Part shown: one piece after another, positions 6,594 to 17,100 of the stretch
How the letters are laid out: each line of letters begins with the position of its first letter
Numbering within the stretch: the first letter of the stretch is position 1
Virus record (IMG/VR): IMGVR_UViG_3300025872_000187
Location: 1 to 32,227 of that record
Source: a virus
Length of the DNA: 32,227 nt
Direction: 5' to 3' (one strand)
The notes under the pieces: generated by a model
What the model saw: only the letters and a program-made list of their open reading frames with translations
Told to the model about the DNA's origin: nothing
Database searches by the model: none
Program-made: the position numbers and the translations under genes

Positions 6594-8687
6594 ATGGCAA
6601 TAAGCATACAAGCACTGGAAGAATCCACACGGGAAGTCATAAGGAGGGGAATAGCAACTTCCCTCTACGAGCGGTTGTCTGACCCAGATGAGTCTTATTT
6701 TGTTATTCTTGGTCACAGTTTTCCGTGGAATGCTGAAGATGGTGTGTTGATAGGAGGAGAAACGGTTCCGTATCCCACAGATACGGTGGTAGGTTTCAAT
6801 GAAAACTATCGGAATGCGTTTTTTGCCAAGCGTGTGGGTGTAAATGATGTTCGTCTGATGCTTCCCCTGTTCTCTTGGCGATTTGCTGGACAGTACGGCA
6901 AGTACTCTTCCAATACTGTGATTTTTCAAGAGGGCTATCCATTCTATGTGTATACCGACGAAGGCAATGTCTACAAGTGTATCGAGAACGGAACAAATGC
7001 TGACAGTCTGTCCTCTAGTACCGCAGTCCCTCCATCCACAGTAAAACCCACACACAAGAATACCGATGAGATTGTGTCGTATTCTGACGGTTACTCTTGG
7101 AAATACATGTATACGGTTCCCGATTTTGACCTTCGGTTGGTGACCGCATTCACGGAAGAGACAAACTACATCCCCGTATCCAGACCCGGTGGAAACTATG
7201 CCTATAACGAAAGAATACTACAGTACGATGTGGAACAGAATGCTGTTCCTGGTACTGTGGATAGTGTTTTCATTTCTCCTGAAGCGGGTCTTTCAGGAAC
7301 AGCACTAAGCATATCGGTTTCATCTGCCCGAGACACATACGGAACCTCAAAGGCCAAAACAGATTATGTGGTAGCACAGAACTCAAGTGTGGGGGCTACC
7401 GGAATTTGGATTAGTGGACCTACTCTAGCAGACAGCGGCAACGCATATAACGGATATACAATACTGCTTACCAGTGGACCTGCTGCGGGAACATATAGAA
7501 AAATAACAAGTTATGATAACAGTTTTAAAATAGTGAAGTTTTCTGAACCACTACAAAACGCAGTAGTAATAGGAAATGAATACCAAATAGCACCCACCGT
7601 GGACATCATAGGGGACGGAACCGGAGCCGCAGGGTATTTGAAACTAACAGAGAAGGGATCTCCGTTTGGCATATGGAAGTATGTGGTGACAAACAACGGC
7701 AGGAATTACACCACCGCTGGTGTGAGTGGTCCAGATCCAGCAGGCACTCTTTCCGACTTTCAGGCACACGCAAACATATCGCCTTGGTTTGGTCATGGTG
7801 GAAATGCGGTGGCGGAACTAAACCCCACCTATGTTCAGATATGTGTGGACATTAATGGTGGAGAAACTGCGGAAACCCTGCGTTTGGCTGACGGAGAGTT
7901 CCGTCAGATAGGGATTCTGAAAAACCCAAGGCTGTGGAACAGCAACCTCTTGGCAGGAACTGAAAATCCCCGATTCCATGAAGTATTTGTCCGTTCTGAT
8001 GGGCTAACAGGAATGTCTCCGGTCTTGACCGAAGGAAACTATATTTTCGGAGAATCTTCTAAATCGGTTGGAGAGATAAGAAAATTGCGATTTAGTGGGG
8101 ACGATTTGATTCTACTTGTAAAAAACTTGAATGGAAATCTACAGGCAACTTTTGGTGATGTCACCGGAGAGCGGATTTCTCTATATTCTCATACTGGAGC
8201 AGGATCTCAATTTGTTCGACTTGTTCCAAACATCGGTTATGTTCTTTCTTCGACTCCATACTTGACGGCGAACGCCACCAATCAGGTGTATAAACTCACC
8301 ACAACGGTTGGGGTGACTGGTGCGAGTGTAAACTCAAAAGATTATCAACACGGGTATGCTTATCTTAATGGGGTGACAGGGGTAGACAAAACCAAGTTCT
8401 CTGCCAGAATCTTCTCTGTAAAACCTAGCCTGTCGGCAGGAGAGAAGTACAGCATTGAACTCACTTCGGTGGTGGGGGTGGATCACATTACAAGTTCTTC
8501 CGTAATAGGCAAGCAATTGGAAATATCGAAACCAGACGCCACTTCTTCTACTACCTTCCAAATAGTCAGTGTAGATCCTCCGGCATTCGAGCCTTTCTCA
8601 GGCGAACTTGTATACATAGAAAATACGGAACCCAAGACTAGAGACCGGGTACAGACCGAACGGGTTTCCGTCCTAATCAAGATTTGA
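6594..8687 (+). CDS. gp8: Baseplate wedge subunit gp8, extended form
   Basis: 697 residues, about twice T4 gp8 (334). Identity rests on PYPTDTVVG (59-67), the block VRLMLPLFSWRFAGQY (86-101), a conserved VYKCIENG, and SDGYSWKYMYTVP (164-176), each alignable with T4 gp8. T4 gp8 bridges gp6/gp7 to gp10. The additional ~350 residues include small beta modules of the form GExxxGxxSGAxGxI (for example near NYIFGESSKSVGEIRKL), and the chain ends in SGELVYIENTEPKTRDRVQTE followed by a beta strand, a conserved ending in the long gp8 of cyanophage-like viruses. AGAGGG at 6581-6586, seven bases from the ATG, is a good ribosome binding site. Confidence 0.92.
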   Translation: MAISIQALEESTREVIRRGIATSLYERLSDPDESYFVILGHSFPWNAEDGVLIGGETVPYPTDTVVGFNENYRNAFFAKRVGVNDVRLMLPLFSWRFAGQYGKYSSNTVIFQEGYPFYVYTDEGNVYKCIENGTNADSLSSSTAVPPSTVKPTHKNTDEIVSYSDGYSWKYMYTVPDFDLRLVTAFTEETNYIPVSRPGGNYAYNERILQYDVEQNAVPGTVDSVFISPEAGLSGTALSISVSSARDTYGTSKAKTDYVVAQNSSVGATGIWISGPTLADSGNAYNGYTILLTSGPAAGTYRKITSYDNSFKIVKFSEPLQNAVVIGNEYQIAPTVDIIGDGTGAAGYLKLTEKGSPFGIWKYVVTNNGRNYTTAGVSGPDPAGTLSDFQAHANISPWFGHGGNAVAELNPTYVQICVDINGGETAETLRLADGEFRQIGILKNPRLWNSNLLAGTENPRFHEVFVRSDGLTGMSPVLTEGNYIFGESSKSVGEIRKLRFSGDDLILLVKNLNGNLQATFGDVTGERISLYSHTGAGSQFVRLVPNIGYVLSSTPYLTANATNQVYKLTTTVGVTGASVNSKDYQHGYAYLNGVTGVDKTKFSARIFSVKPSLSAGEKYSIELTSVVGVDHITSSSVIGKQLEISKPDATSSTTFQIVSVDPPAFEPFSGELVYIENTEPKTRDRVQTERVSVLIKI

Positions 8688-8695
8688 GGTAATCG

Positions 8696-11600
8696 ATGGC
8701 AGAGCAATTAGGAATAATCAATAATCCCCCATACTTCGATGACTTCGACCCCAAAAAGAACTATTCTAAGATTCTTTTCCGTCCTGGTCGGGCAGTTCAG
8801 GCTCGTGAACTTACCCAAATACAGAGTATTTTACAAAATCAAATAGCAGCACTTGGCGACAAAGTGTTGACTTCTCCCATAGTATCTGGTGGAGAAGTAC
8901 AGATAGCAAATGTTAAGTTTTTGAAATTTGATGAAGTCTTGAGCGGGGGGCAAGTAGTAAGTCCTGATTTCTTGAAGGGGAAAAGTGTAGTATTTGGAAC
9001 TGGTTCCACAGTCGCTAGATTAAAAGTTCTTAGCGTGGAAGAGCGATCTTACGAGGATTTGGATGTTATTTTCTTTACAGAGAACTCTGGAGTTTCTTTG
9101 AGTGATGCTGTTTCTACTTCGGAGGGGAGCACCATAACAGGAATAGTCATCGATGAAACAACACTGGAACAAACGACAGTACAATTCCGTTTAGAATTTT
9201 ATGGGGGAATTTCTCACTACGGTGATGCCCTGCTAGCGAGTCTTGGCAGTGGAATTTTCTACAAAGATGGATATTTTGTGGTCAGTGATGAACCAATTTA
9301 TTTGGGATTGTCTAATAAAATTCTTGTTCCTGGAGGAAAGGTTTTTTACAGAGATTTTACGCCAGGAGAACAATCTCATAAAGTTGGTTTAGTTCTGACC
9401 ACAAAATTTGTTACAACCGAACAAGACCCGACTCTGTATGATCCTTCTGCTGGATATTATAATTACGCCGCTCCGGGCGGTGATAGGCTACAAATACTGC
9501 CTTCTCTACGAACATTACCCGATGATTCGAATGGCGGCGGCGGTGGCGGCGGTGGTGGCGGCGGTGGCGGCGGTGGCGGCGGTGGTGGCGGCGGTGGGGT
9601 AGACGAAGATAAAGTAGCACCAGATGAATTATTTGTCGAACTAATAGGATGTTATGGTGGAAATACTGTACAAATCGATATAGAAAATAAAATAGGCTTA
9701 GGGTCTGATGGTTTTAATGATTGTAATGATCCTGATATCTTAATAAGAAGTCCAGTTATAGACATAGTACAAACAAATATCGGAGATGTGGTATCTTCCG
9801 CAGGAGTGACTTCTAGTCTTATTGTGGGGGATTTGGAAGTTGTGAGTAATTCTGTAAATATTCAAATAGTAGAACCACAAAAAATACCAATTCCAAAAAT
9901 CTCCAACGAACGCAGATTATATAACGAAAGATTCGATGAGCAATGTCTTTCTGATGCTATTCTAGTGAGAGCAACGACAGAATCTCCTCTGTTTGGCGGA
10001 GTTTCTGGTGATAATTATTCCGCAGTCAATACCAATTATTTTGGCAGTGGAAAAATCCAAAAACTGTTTTCTGATGAGGCCATTCGCCTAGAAATAGTAA
10101 ACTGTGATGGGATAAAAATTGGTTGCTTGACTGTTTTAGACATTTCCAAAGAAGACAATAATTCGTATAGACTATACTATAATGAATTACAGTCATATGT
10201 TGCGAGCATATCAAGTGATAGTTTGTTTGCGGAAGCATGTACTATCTCCCTAGAAGGGCAGACGGTATTCTCCATCTACAGCAACCGTATTCTTACTTGT
10301 TCTGACACTGTGCCAAACGGAAAAAGAAGATTGGTATACAAAATTCCTCGGGGAAACAACATCACAAATGTGACAGACAACGATTATATGATAACTCGTG
10401 ATTTTGTAGGAGACATCATCGGAAATTCCGTAAATTTCACAATGGATGTTCCTGGTGGTGTATTCAACGATAATTCTAGTGACATCGGAAACCCCTCTTT
10501 ATTCACTGTAGTAATAAACGGCAAAAACATACCACTAAACCAAACCGGAACCACTCCGTATATTGAAATGGTAGGGCAAAATCAAGCAGTTCTTAAGTTG
10601 CCCTCTTCTGGACCGAACACATACCCAACAGCAGGAAAAGCATATCTGATTGCCAAAGTTAGGTTCCCCGAAAAATCAACTGTAGTGGGATTAGATCCGG
10701 AACCACACAGAAAGAAAATACTCAGAGAAGTTCGTGGTGTGTACACCCAAGATCTCAGCACAAATCCTACAATAAGTTTAGGGTTTTCTGATGTGTATGA
10801 AGTCAGATCTGTGACTATAAGTGGATTTACTGATTACTCTCTGGACGATTTCATATTCGATAATGGGCAGAAGAACGACAGATACGATCATGGAAGTATA
10901 ACCCTAGATCCATCTAAAAAAGCACCAGACACACAAACAGTAGAAATCAATGTTGTGTTCAGATATTTTGAGCATCAACCTATTGCTCCTGGTTTCTATG
11001 GTCCTATCACCGTAAACTCTTATGGATTTGACCAAAAAGGCGACTCAATACCTGGATTCCACGGGTTAGACCTAAATGGAAACCAAATAACTTTGGGATA
11101 TAACCAAATACCAAACTTTTTAGACAAAGCAAGTGGAGAGGTTCTATCTCTTTCCGATTGTATCGATTATCGTATGTTTAGAACAGAAGAAGGATATATC
11201 GAAAATGGCTTGAACAAATCATCCATACTCCGTGGACGATATTTCCCATCTCCCGACGCATCTGCGGCTATAGAGGCAGCCTATGTGTTTAAGATGCCGA
11301 GAACTGATCTTTTGGTGGTACAACAAGACGGAACTTGTGGGATAATTCCTGGAGTTCCTTCAGAAGATCCTGTTCCTAGTGAATATCCAACAAACGGACT
11401 TGTGCTAGCAGAGGTGTCAATTCCAGGAATAGCAAATTCTGCGGAAGACTATACCATAAGAATGACTCCGATGAGAAGCATAGGGCTATCTGAAACAAAC
11501 GATCTACAAAATCGTGTTCGTGATTTGGAAATGGCACTTTCCCTGAAAACCATGGAAACCAAGATTAAATCCCAAGGAGCAAACGGTCAAGGTGAGTTCC

Positions 11601-13981
11601 TTACAGGGATGATAGTGGATGATTTTGGTGGACATTATGTGGGTGATGTGGCAAACGACGAATACAATTGCTCCATAGACTTTTCAAGTAGAGAATTAAG
11701 ATCTCCATTCACGACAAAGTTCCAATCGTTTGTCCCACTTTCTTGGGAAAATGAGGAAGATTTCAGGAATATAGAAAAAATTTCTGATTATTATACTATG
11801 GCACCAGAAATAAAAAATGCTGGCGTCACTCTTGTGAGCAATGTTCAGGCGACAGAAGAAGTTTCTGTTAATTCTTTCGGAGCCGTGAATTGGCAAGGGT
11901 ATTTGTCTATAGATCGCCCATACAATCTATGGATAGATCAGAATACCAAACCTGTTGTTCGGAACAATCAGCGAGGGAAAAATGACGCATGGGATGCCGG
12001 TGGGAGTGCTGTACAAACCAATGGAAGAAATAAAGGATTTGGAACCCAATGGGGATTCTGGAAGTCTCTATGGTTTGGTGACAAATTTATTCAAACTGGT
12101 TATTCAGAAAAAGACAGAGCAGCAGCAAAAAACTTCTCAGATGCCGTCAGTAATCAGTCTCCGTCAAGATTTCGTAGAAACATAGATCAAGAAAATCTTT
12201 TCAGCCAATCAAGAAATGATCTCAGTTCTGGTGGTTTTTCAATAACGGACACAAAAAACGGTAGATACTGTGATAGTTCTTTGAACTTTTTCTGCCCTGA
12301 AGATTATGTCATACTCCGAGCATACGGACTCAAACCCAATTCATCCTTTTCTGTTTATTTCGATGACATGGAATCTCCCGTATCTGCTTCAAGAATAGCA
12401 AGTGTGTCGGGCAGTTCCCTGACATCTCTGTCTTCAGACGGAAATGGATATTTGGAGTTTCGCTTAAGAATTCCTGGTGGATCATACCTCTCAGGGAACA
12501 AAGCGATTAAGGTTATGGAAAACGGCACAGTATCAAATCGGTCTTTTGCTTCAGCAATATATGAAAATGTGGGAGGAGATTGGAAGAACAGGGTTGGAAG
12601 AAAAGACAAAACTATTGATCTAGAAAAACTAGCAATAGGAAGATCAGATGTTTTCTTGGACAATCAAAAAACTCTATATGTTAATTCTTCTATAAACAAC
12701 GGGTTGATTCAAACATTTATTGTGGATGAAAGTCAGCACCCAGAGGGAATAATACTCAAAGATTTGAGCCTCTACATTTCAGAAAAAGACACATCATCTC
12801 CCATATCTGTAGAAATTAGAAAATTCTACAAAAATGGTGTAGATAAATTTAATATTGTGAGAAATTCTAAAGTATATCTAAACGCATCCCAAGTAACCGA
12901 AAACACAGACAATCTGTTCACCTTCCTTGCTCCTGTCTATCTGTCTCCTGGACAATATGCTTTGATTGTAAGAACAAATTCTTCTAATTACAAAATACAT
13001 CTTTCCAAAAACGGTTCTTCTAGAATAGACAGTGGAGCATCTCCTCTCACGAATGTTTTGGCAAGGCCAATTTCTGGTGCGGGTGTTTATATCGGAAGTG
13101 GTTCGGCAATTCCTGTTCCTGAAAGAAACAAAACACTTCGTTTCTCTATTCGCAGAAAACAATTCCAAACTGTATCATCAACAACGAGTCTTTCTAAATT
13201 CTGGACTCCATCGGACTTGGATTCTTCTTTACCCAATACCACTATATCAGACGGTGAATCGTTTGATGTGTTGTTCTTAGCAAACAACAATTCTGTAACA
13301 ACAAGTGGACAAGTGATTTACAGTTTAGAATCACGCTTGTATAATAAAAAAACTGGAACAAATCAGATAAATAAAGGAATTCCTGACGATTCTATATCAG
13401 CAAATACTGGATTGGCTGGCTCAATTCAAACAAACACAGATACGGTTTTGTCAGGAGAAATTGGGTCAAGAAATACACTACAGGTGAGAGTTTCTACACA
13501 AAGAGAAGATATATCTCCCATAGTGGACATGAGAAAACTCGGTGTGTTGTATGTCAAAAATAGAATATCCCGTATTACTGGATTTTCAACAGCCCAAGAA
13601 ACAAAAAACTTTGCTGGATCTGGTGGGTCTGCCATGAAATATATTACCAGAAGAACAGATGTGGATTTAGGAGCAAATATAATAAAAGCCACATTTGAAG
13701 CAAAACTTCCAGGAAATCTATCAGTTTCAGTGTACGCAAAAGTATTGTTTGAAGGTGATACAGATTTTGACAATCAACCCTATATCGAGATGTCTAAAAT
13801 TTCTGGACAAGAGAACACTGCTAGACAACAATTTAGAGAGTTTTCTTATGAATATGACGGAACAGCAAACCAAAAGAACATTGTTTCGTTCTCTGTCAAA
13901 ATAATAGTGTTGGATTCGGAAGAAGACTCTCCCAATACTCCAAGGATCAGAAATCTAAGCGTAATTTCGGCGGTGAGATAA
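8696..13981 (+). CDS. Large DUF4815-family virion structural protein
   Basis: 1761 residues, the longest gene here. The N-terminus (NPPYFDDFDPKKNY, then FRPGRAVQARELTQIQSIL, up to about residue 270) is characteristic of DUF4815 proteins of tailed phages. Other family-like stretches are GYYNYAAPGGDR, a helix RVRDLEMALSLKTMETKI, then FLTGMIVDDFGGHYVGD and a later GLKPNSSFSVYFDD. A run of 22 glycines (280-301) splits the family region. The last ~500 residues are beta-rich (repeated LSPGQYALIV-like jelly-roll sequence). It follows gp8 by eight bases and precedes fibre genes, so it probably forms the baseplate edge and docks fibres, perhaps standing in for T4 gp9/gp10. The gene is visibly more AT-rich after the glycine run. 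Confidence 0.85.
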   Translation: MAEQLGIINNPPYFDDFDPKKNYSKILFRPGRAVQARELTQIQSILQNQIAALGDKVLTSPIVSGGEVQIANVKFLKFDEVLSGGQVVSPDFLKGKSVVFGTGSTVARLKVLSVEERSYEDLDVIFFTENSGVSLSDAVSTSEGSTITGIVIDETTLEQTTVQFRLEFYGGISHYGDALLASLGSGIFYKDGYFVVSDEPIYLGLSNKILVPGGKVFYRDFTPGEQSHKVGLVLTTKFVTTEQDPTLYDPSAGYYNYAAPGGDRLQILPSLRTLPDDSNGGGGGGGGGGGGGGGGGGGGGGVDEDKVAPDELFVELIGCYGGNTVQIDIENKIGLGSDGFNDCNDPDILIRSPVIDIVQTNIGDVVSSAGVTSSLIVGDLEVVSNSVNIQIVEPQKIPIPKISNERRLYNERFDEQCLSDAILVRATTESPLFGGVSGDNYSAVNTNYFGSGKIQKLFSDEAIRLEIVNCDGIKIGCLTVLDISKEDNNSYRLYYNELQSYVASISSDSLFAEACTISLEGQTVFSIYSNRILTCSDTVPNGKRRLVYKIPRGNNITNVTDNDYMITRDFVGDIIGNSVNFTMDVPGGVFNDNSSDIGNPSLFTVVINGKNIPLNQTGTTPYIEMVGQNQAVLKLPSSGPNTYPTAGKAYLIAKVRFPEKSTVVGLDPEPHRKKILREVRGVYTQDLSTNPTISLGFSDVYEVRSVTISGFTDYSLDDFIFDNGQKNDRYDHGSITLDPSKKAPDTQTVEINVVFRYFEHQPIAPGFYGPITVNSYGFDQKGDSIPGFHGLDLNGNQITLGYNQIPNFLDKASGEVLSLSDCIDYRMFRTEEGYIENGLNKSSILRGRYFPSPDASAAIEAAYVFKMPRTDLLVVQQDGTCGIIPGVPSEDPVPSEYPTNGLVLAEVSIPGIANSAEDYTIRMTPMRSIGLSETNDLQNRVRDLEMALSLKTMETKIKSQGANGQGEFLTGMIVDDFGGHYVGDVANDEYNCSIDFSSRELRSPFTTKFQSFVPLSWENEEDFRNIEKISDYYTMAPEIKNAGVTLVSNVQATEEVSVNSFGAVNWQGYLSIDRPYNLWIDQNTKPVVRNNQRGKNDAWDAGGSAVQTNGRNKGFGTQWGFWKSLWFGDKFIQTGYSEKDRAAAKNFSDAVSNQSPSRFRRNIDQENLFSQSRNDLSSGGFSITDTKNGRYCDSSLNFFCPEDYVILRAYGLKPNSSFSVYFDDMESPVSASRIASVSGSSLTSLSSDGNGYLEFRLRIPGGSYLSGNKAIKVMENGTVSNRSFASAIYENVGGDWKNRVGRKDKTIDLEKLAIGRSDVFLDNQKTLYVNSSINNGLIQTFIVDESQHPEGIILKDLSLYISEKDTSSPISVEIRKFYKNGVDKFNIVRNSKVYLNASQVTENTDNLFTFLAPVYLSPGQYALIVRTNSSNYKIHLSKNGSSRIDSGASPLTNVLARPISGAGVYIGSGSAIPVPERNKTLRFSIRRKQFQTVSSTTSLSKFWTPSDLDSSLPNTTISDGESFDVLFLANNNSVTTSGQVIYSLESRLYNKKTGTNQINKGIPDDSISANTGLAGSIQTNTDTVLSGEIGSRNTLQVRVSTQREDISPIVDMRKLGVLYVKNRISRITGFSTAQETKNFAGSGGSAMKYITRRTDVDLGANIIKATFEAKLPGNLSVSVYAKVLFEGDTDFDNQPYIEMSKISGQENTARQQFREFSYEYDGTANQKNIVSFSVKIIVLDSEEDSPNTPRIRNLSVISAVR
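9533..9598 (+). repeat. In-frame GGC/GGT glycine-codon tract (22 codons)
   Basis: Twenty-two consecutive glycine codons encode residues 280-301 of the DUF4815 protein. They are mostly GGC GGC GGT triplets with a terminal GGG. Because the unit is three bases, length changes by replication slippage would keep the reading frame. The tract separates an N-terminal domain ending in GYYNYAAPGGDR from an acidic stretch (VDEDK). A flexible or polyglycine-helix linker is the simplest interpretation. Confidence 0.95.
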
Positions 13982-14169
13982 TGAGAATAGAACCAGACAG
14001 AATCTATGTGAGAGGCGATCGGGCCATGTATTCCCAGTTTTTACAAGAGAAGAACCAGAAAAAAGATTTAGAAAAACGCATAGATACTCTAGAAAAATGC
14101 GTAGCAGAAATGGCACAGGAAATAGCAAAACTACGAACAACAACAGATAGTATCGGAGACGGCAAATGA
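13981..14169 (+). CDS. Small coiled-coil protein
   Basis: 62 residues. The start overlaps the previous stop (TAATG at 13979-13983), and the end overlaps the next start (ATGA at 14166-14169), so it is translated between a baseplate protein and a fibre. After a short N-terminal stretch (MRIEPDRIYVRGD) the rest is a predicted helix with heptad-like spacing of Leu, Ile and Met (KDLEKRIDTLEKCVAEMA, then IAKLR), typical of a short parallel coiled coil. It may be a trimeric connector or chaperone for the following fibre. T4 fibritin is far longer, so this is not a direct homologue. One cysteine lies within the helix. I do not recognise a family. Confidence 0.7.
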   Translation: MRIEPDRIYVRGDRAMYSQFLQEKNQKKDLEKRIDTLEKCVAEMAQEIAKLRTTTDSIGDGK

Positions 14170-17100
14170 GTTCACCATTACATTCTCCAATCTCTACCGT
14201 ATCACTCAGTGATACTTTTGCCACTCTGTACGGCAGAGTAAATGAAACCATCACTGTTGTAAACCAGATAAGGATATACGACCTCCAGGCGAGGGGTGGT
14301 ATTGTTCATTCCAGAGAAGGTGGTGTGGAAAATATTCGCCTAAACTTGCCCGTTACTGGTGGAACTTTTGGATACGGATTGAATCTTATTGCGTTATCGT
14401 CTTCAGCAAGTGGTTTTGTGGACGGAGAAGCAGGAACCAGCGCAAATTTTGAGGGCATGACTCAGGGGGTTCGGGTAGATTTTGCTTCTCTTCAACCCTC
14501 CACGGCATTTACAGAAAATGGCGGAACCGCCTATGTGTCTGCGAATGATTTGGTTGCCGTCGCCGCTACAGGAAGTCGGGGAGACGGTGTATGGAGGCTT
14601 CGTAGCGTTTCTGCGACAAACTCACTTCCATACACCATAGCCGGAGATCACCGATTCTCTGGCGACATCTTCTTTGATGGCTCCAAGGTTGTAGTGAACT
14701 CTTCTCAGTTTCATCTGGACGATCGCCTGATCTTTATAGCCTCGGCAGGAAATACCGACGATCCTGGTGCTACATCGGGTCTGACCTCTAATTTTGGATT
14801 GGCAGGAGGTTCAGGATCTGGACTCGTGATCAAGGGAGCATCGGGCGACAAGTTCATGGTGTACTTCAACAGCGAAGGCACAGGAGACTACTACGCTTTC
14901 CGCTTCTCTGACCATATCCAAACAGACAAGTCGTATATTTCTCCCACAGGTCAGTTCAATTTTGTAGGAACTAGTGGAAGTGCACCAAGCATTTCTCTTC
15001 GGACAAAGGCACAGGACACCGCAACTGTACAGACAGGCTGGAAGATTTTCCAATCCGTTACAGGTGCGGCAGCGGGTTCCCTACAGATCGGGCGAGAAGG
15101 AATATCAGATGTTAATACCCTAGAGTTGTTCTCTAACGGTGAAGTGAAAGTGGGCACGCTTTCCACAGGAACTGGCGGACAGGGTTCTTTCCGAACATAC
15201 CCTGCTGCTTTTGCTGTTCCCGCTGTTGGTGCTGGTGGAGTTCTTCATTACGGTTGGCAAAACAGAGATATAGTGGAGTTTGGCACTACCGCCAATAGCG
15301 GACTGTTTGCGGAAGCACTTTCCCTGTATAGATCAGGAACAGCCCTTGTTTTCAATGACAACGGACAATACATTCGTGGACAATGGGACGCAGAACCGTC
15401 TACAGGTTACAAAAATGCTGAAGTGATAGGAATCCTAGAAAAGACCACATCCGACTATATCTTACAGGTTCCTGTTACAGGTGGTCTAGGGACTTCTTAC
15501 ACATTAAACGAGGCGGTTCGTATACAAAATGGAAATGGTCAGAGTATTTCTGGATATGTGTGGGAGGAGCCACCGACAACGGGACTCAGCGGAATAAAAG
15601 TAATCATTGATGATTTCCCTAGTGGAATTACAGCAGGAACAATAACAGGTGGATCTCCGTTCTACACTTCTGGTGCTACGCTCTATGGTAGTTTTGATAA
15701 TGCCGCTTTGGGCATTTGTGGAAGCATAGGAATAACAGCCACCGAAAAACAATGGGCAGTTATAGTTCGCAATGGTGTGTTTGAGATACCCCAAACGAAT
15801 GCTGCCACAGGCTATGCCGCTCTTTCTGGTCTTACTGCTGGTTATGTAATGTATCTCCACAAAGATGGAGGCATAACATATGCCAGTGGAAACAATTTCA
15901 GCAGCGAGGAGTTCTACGAGGAGGACGCAACAGTGGCAAAACCACTGTTCATTTACCTTGGATTAGACTCTAGTGGCAAAAGATTGGGAATGTACCAACC
16001 ATACCAAGGTTCTGGCATAACTCAGGCAGTTACTGGATTTAGTGCTGAACCTGTTTTCTACGAACCAAACACCCAAGAACTCACAAACTTCGATATTCTC
16101 GGAGATGTGGGTGGCAGGAACAAAATCGTAAACTCTGGTTTCGACCTGTGGACAAGATTGGACACAATGGGAAAGACCTATGCGGGTTCTGAAGGGTCTA
16201 CTTATTCAGGAGTGACTTTCGGAGAAACTTCGTACTCGGTGTATCCATTCGGAGTCACCTACACGGCTGCGGGCATACGGGCGGGATACATCGTAGACGG
16301 ATTCTTCATAGACGCCAGTGGCACTAGAGAGAAAAAAATAGTAGTGAACAGACGACAAGTAAATCCTTTCGATACAGTATTAGAAGATTCTACCAATCCT
16401 CCAGAAAATGAACTAGTCGTTGTTGGTCCCGATGGTACATCAAAAGCAGTAAGGCTGTATTCTGTTGTTCCGAACTACCATACTCTAGGAAATCACGATT
16501 TCAACTTCTCTTTCTATGCGAAATGTAGCAATGATGCGGGTTTCTCTGCGGGGATTACTGTTGGTGTAGCATATGTTTGGAATGGTGGAAGCACTTATGC
16601 GAAAATAGAAAGCCACCACCTGACTCTCGCAACAGGGACTGGTGTCAGTGGGGGAACTAGTTACTACAAAAAGTTAGACCAATCGTATAGAAGATATAAT
16701 TTCCCGTTCTCTAGTGAATCTCTGAGCCTCGGCACAACAGGATACAAAGATTCGTTTGTTGCCCCTTTCATTGAGTTTGGAACAGACATGACTTCTTCTG
16801 CTAGAACTATTTCTACTACAGGCTGGCAATTGAGCAAAGGAATGTCTGTAAAGCCGTATGTGAAAAAGTCATATGCGGAAGAAAAAGGAGAATGTGATCG
16901 CTACTTCCAAAATGTGGTTGTGGCTCATGGAGGATATTTCCCTCTCAATACGGGAACTTCAGGACCAGATCTGTTTGCTGCCGTAAACTTGCCTGTGAGT
17001 TTGGCAGAAACACCAAGAGTGGTCGAAGCCGTGGATATTTTGAATCGAGGAATTTGTGGAGGAACCACCGGAGATTATCAGAGTCTTCGTAAGAACTACA

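Noticed and set aside
9533-9598. CRISPR-like or tandem DNA repeat array
   Set aside because: The repetition is a run of glycine codons inside a continuous reading frame, with no spacers.
9411-9620. Reverse-strand frame with His/Arg repeats (RRHHRRH)
   Set aside because: It is the reverse complement of the glycine-codon tract and therefore an artefact of the GGC/GGT repeat.
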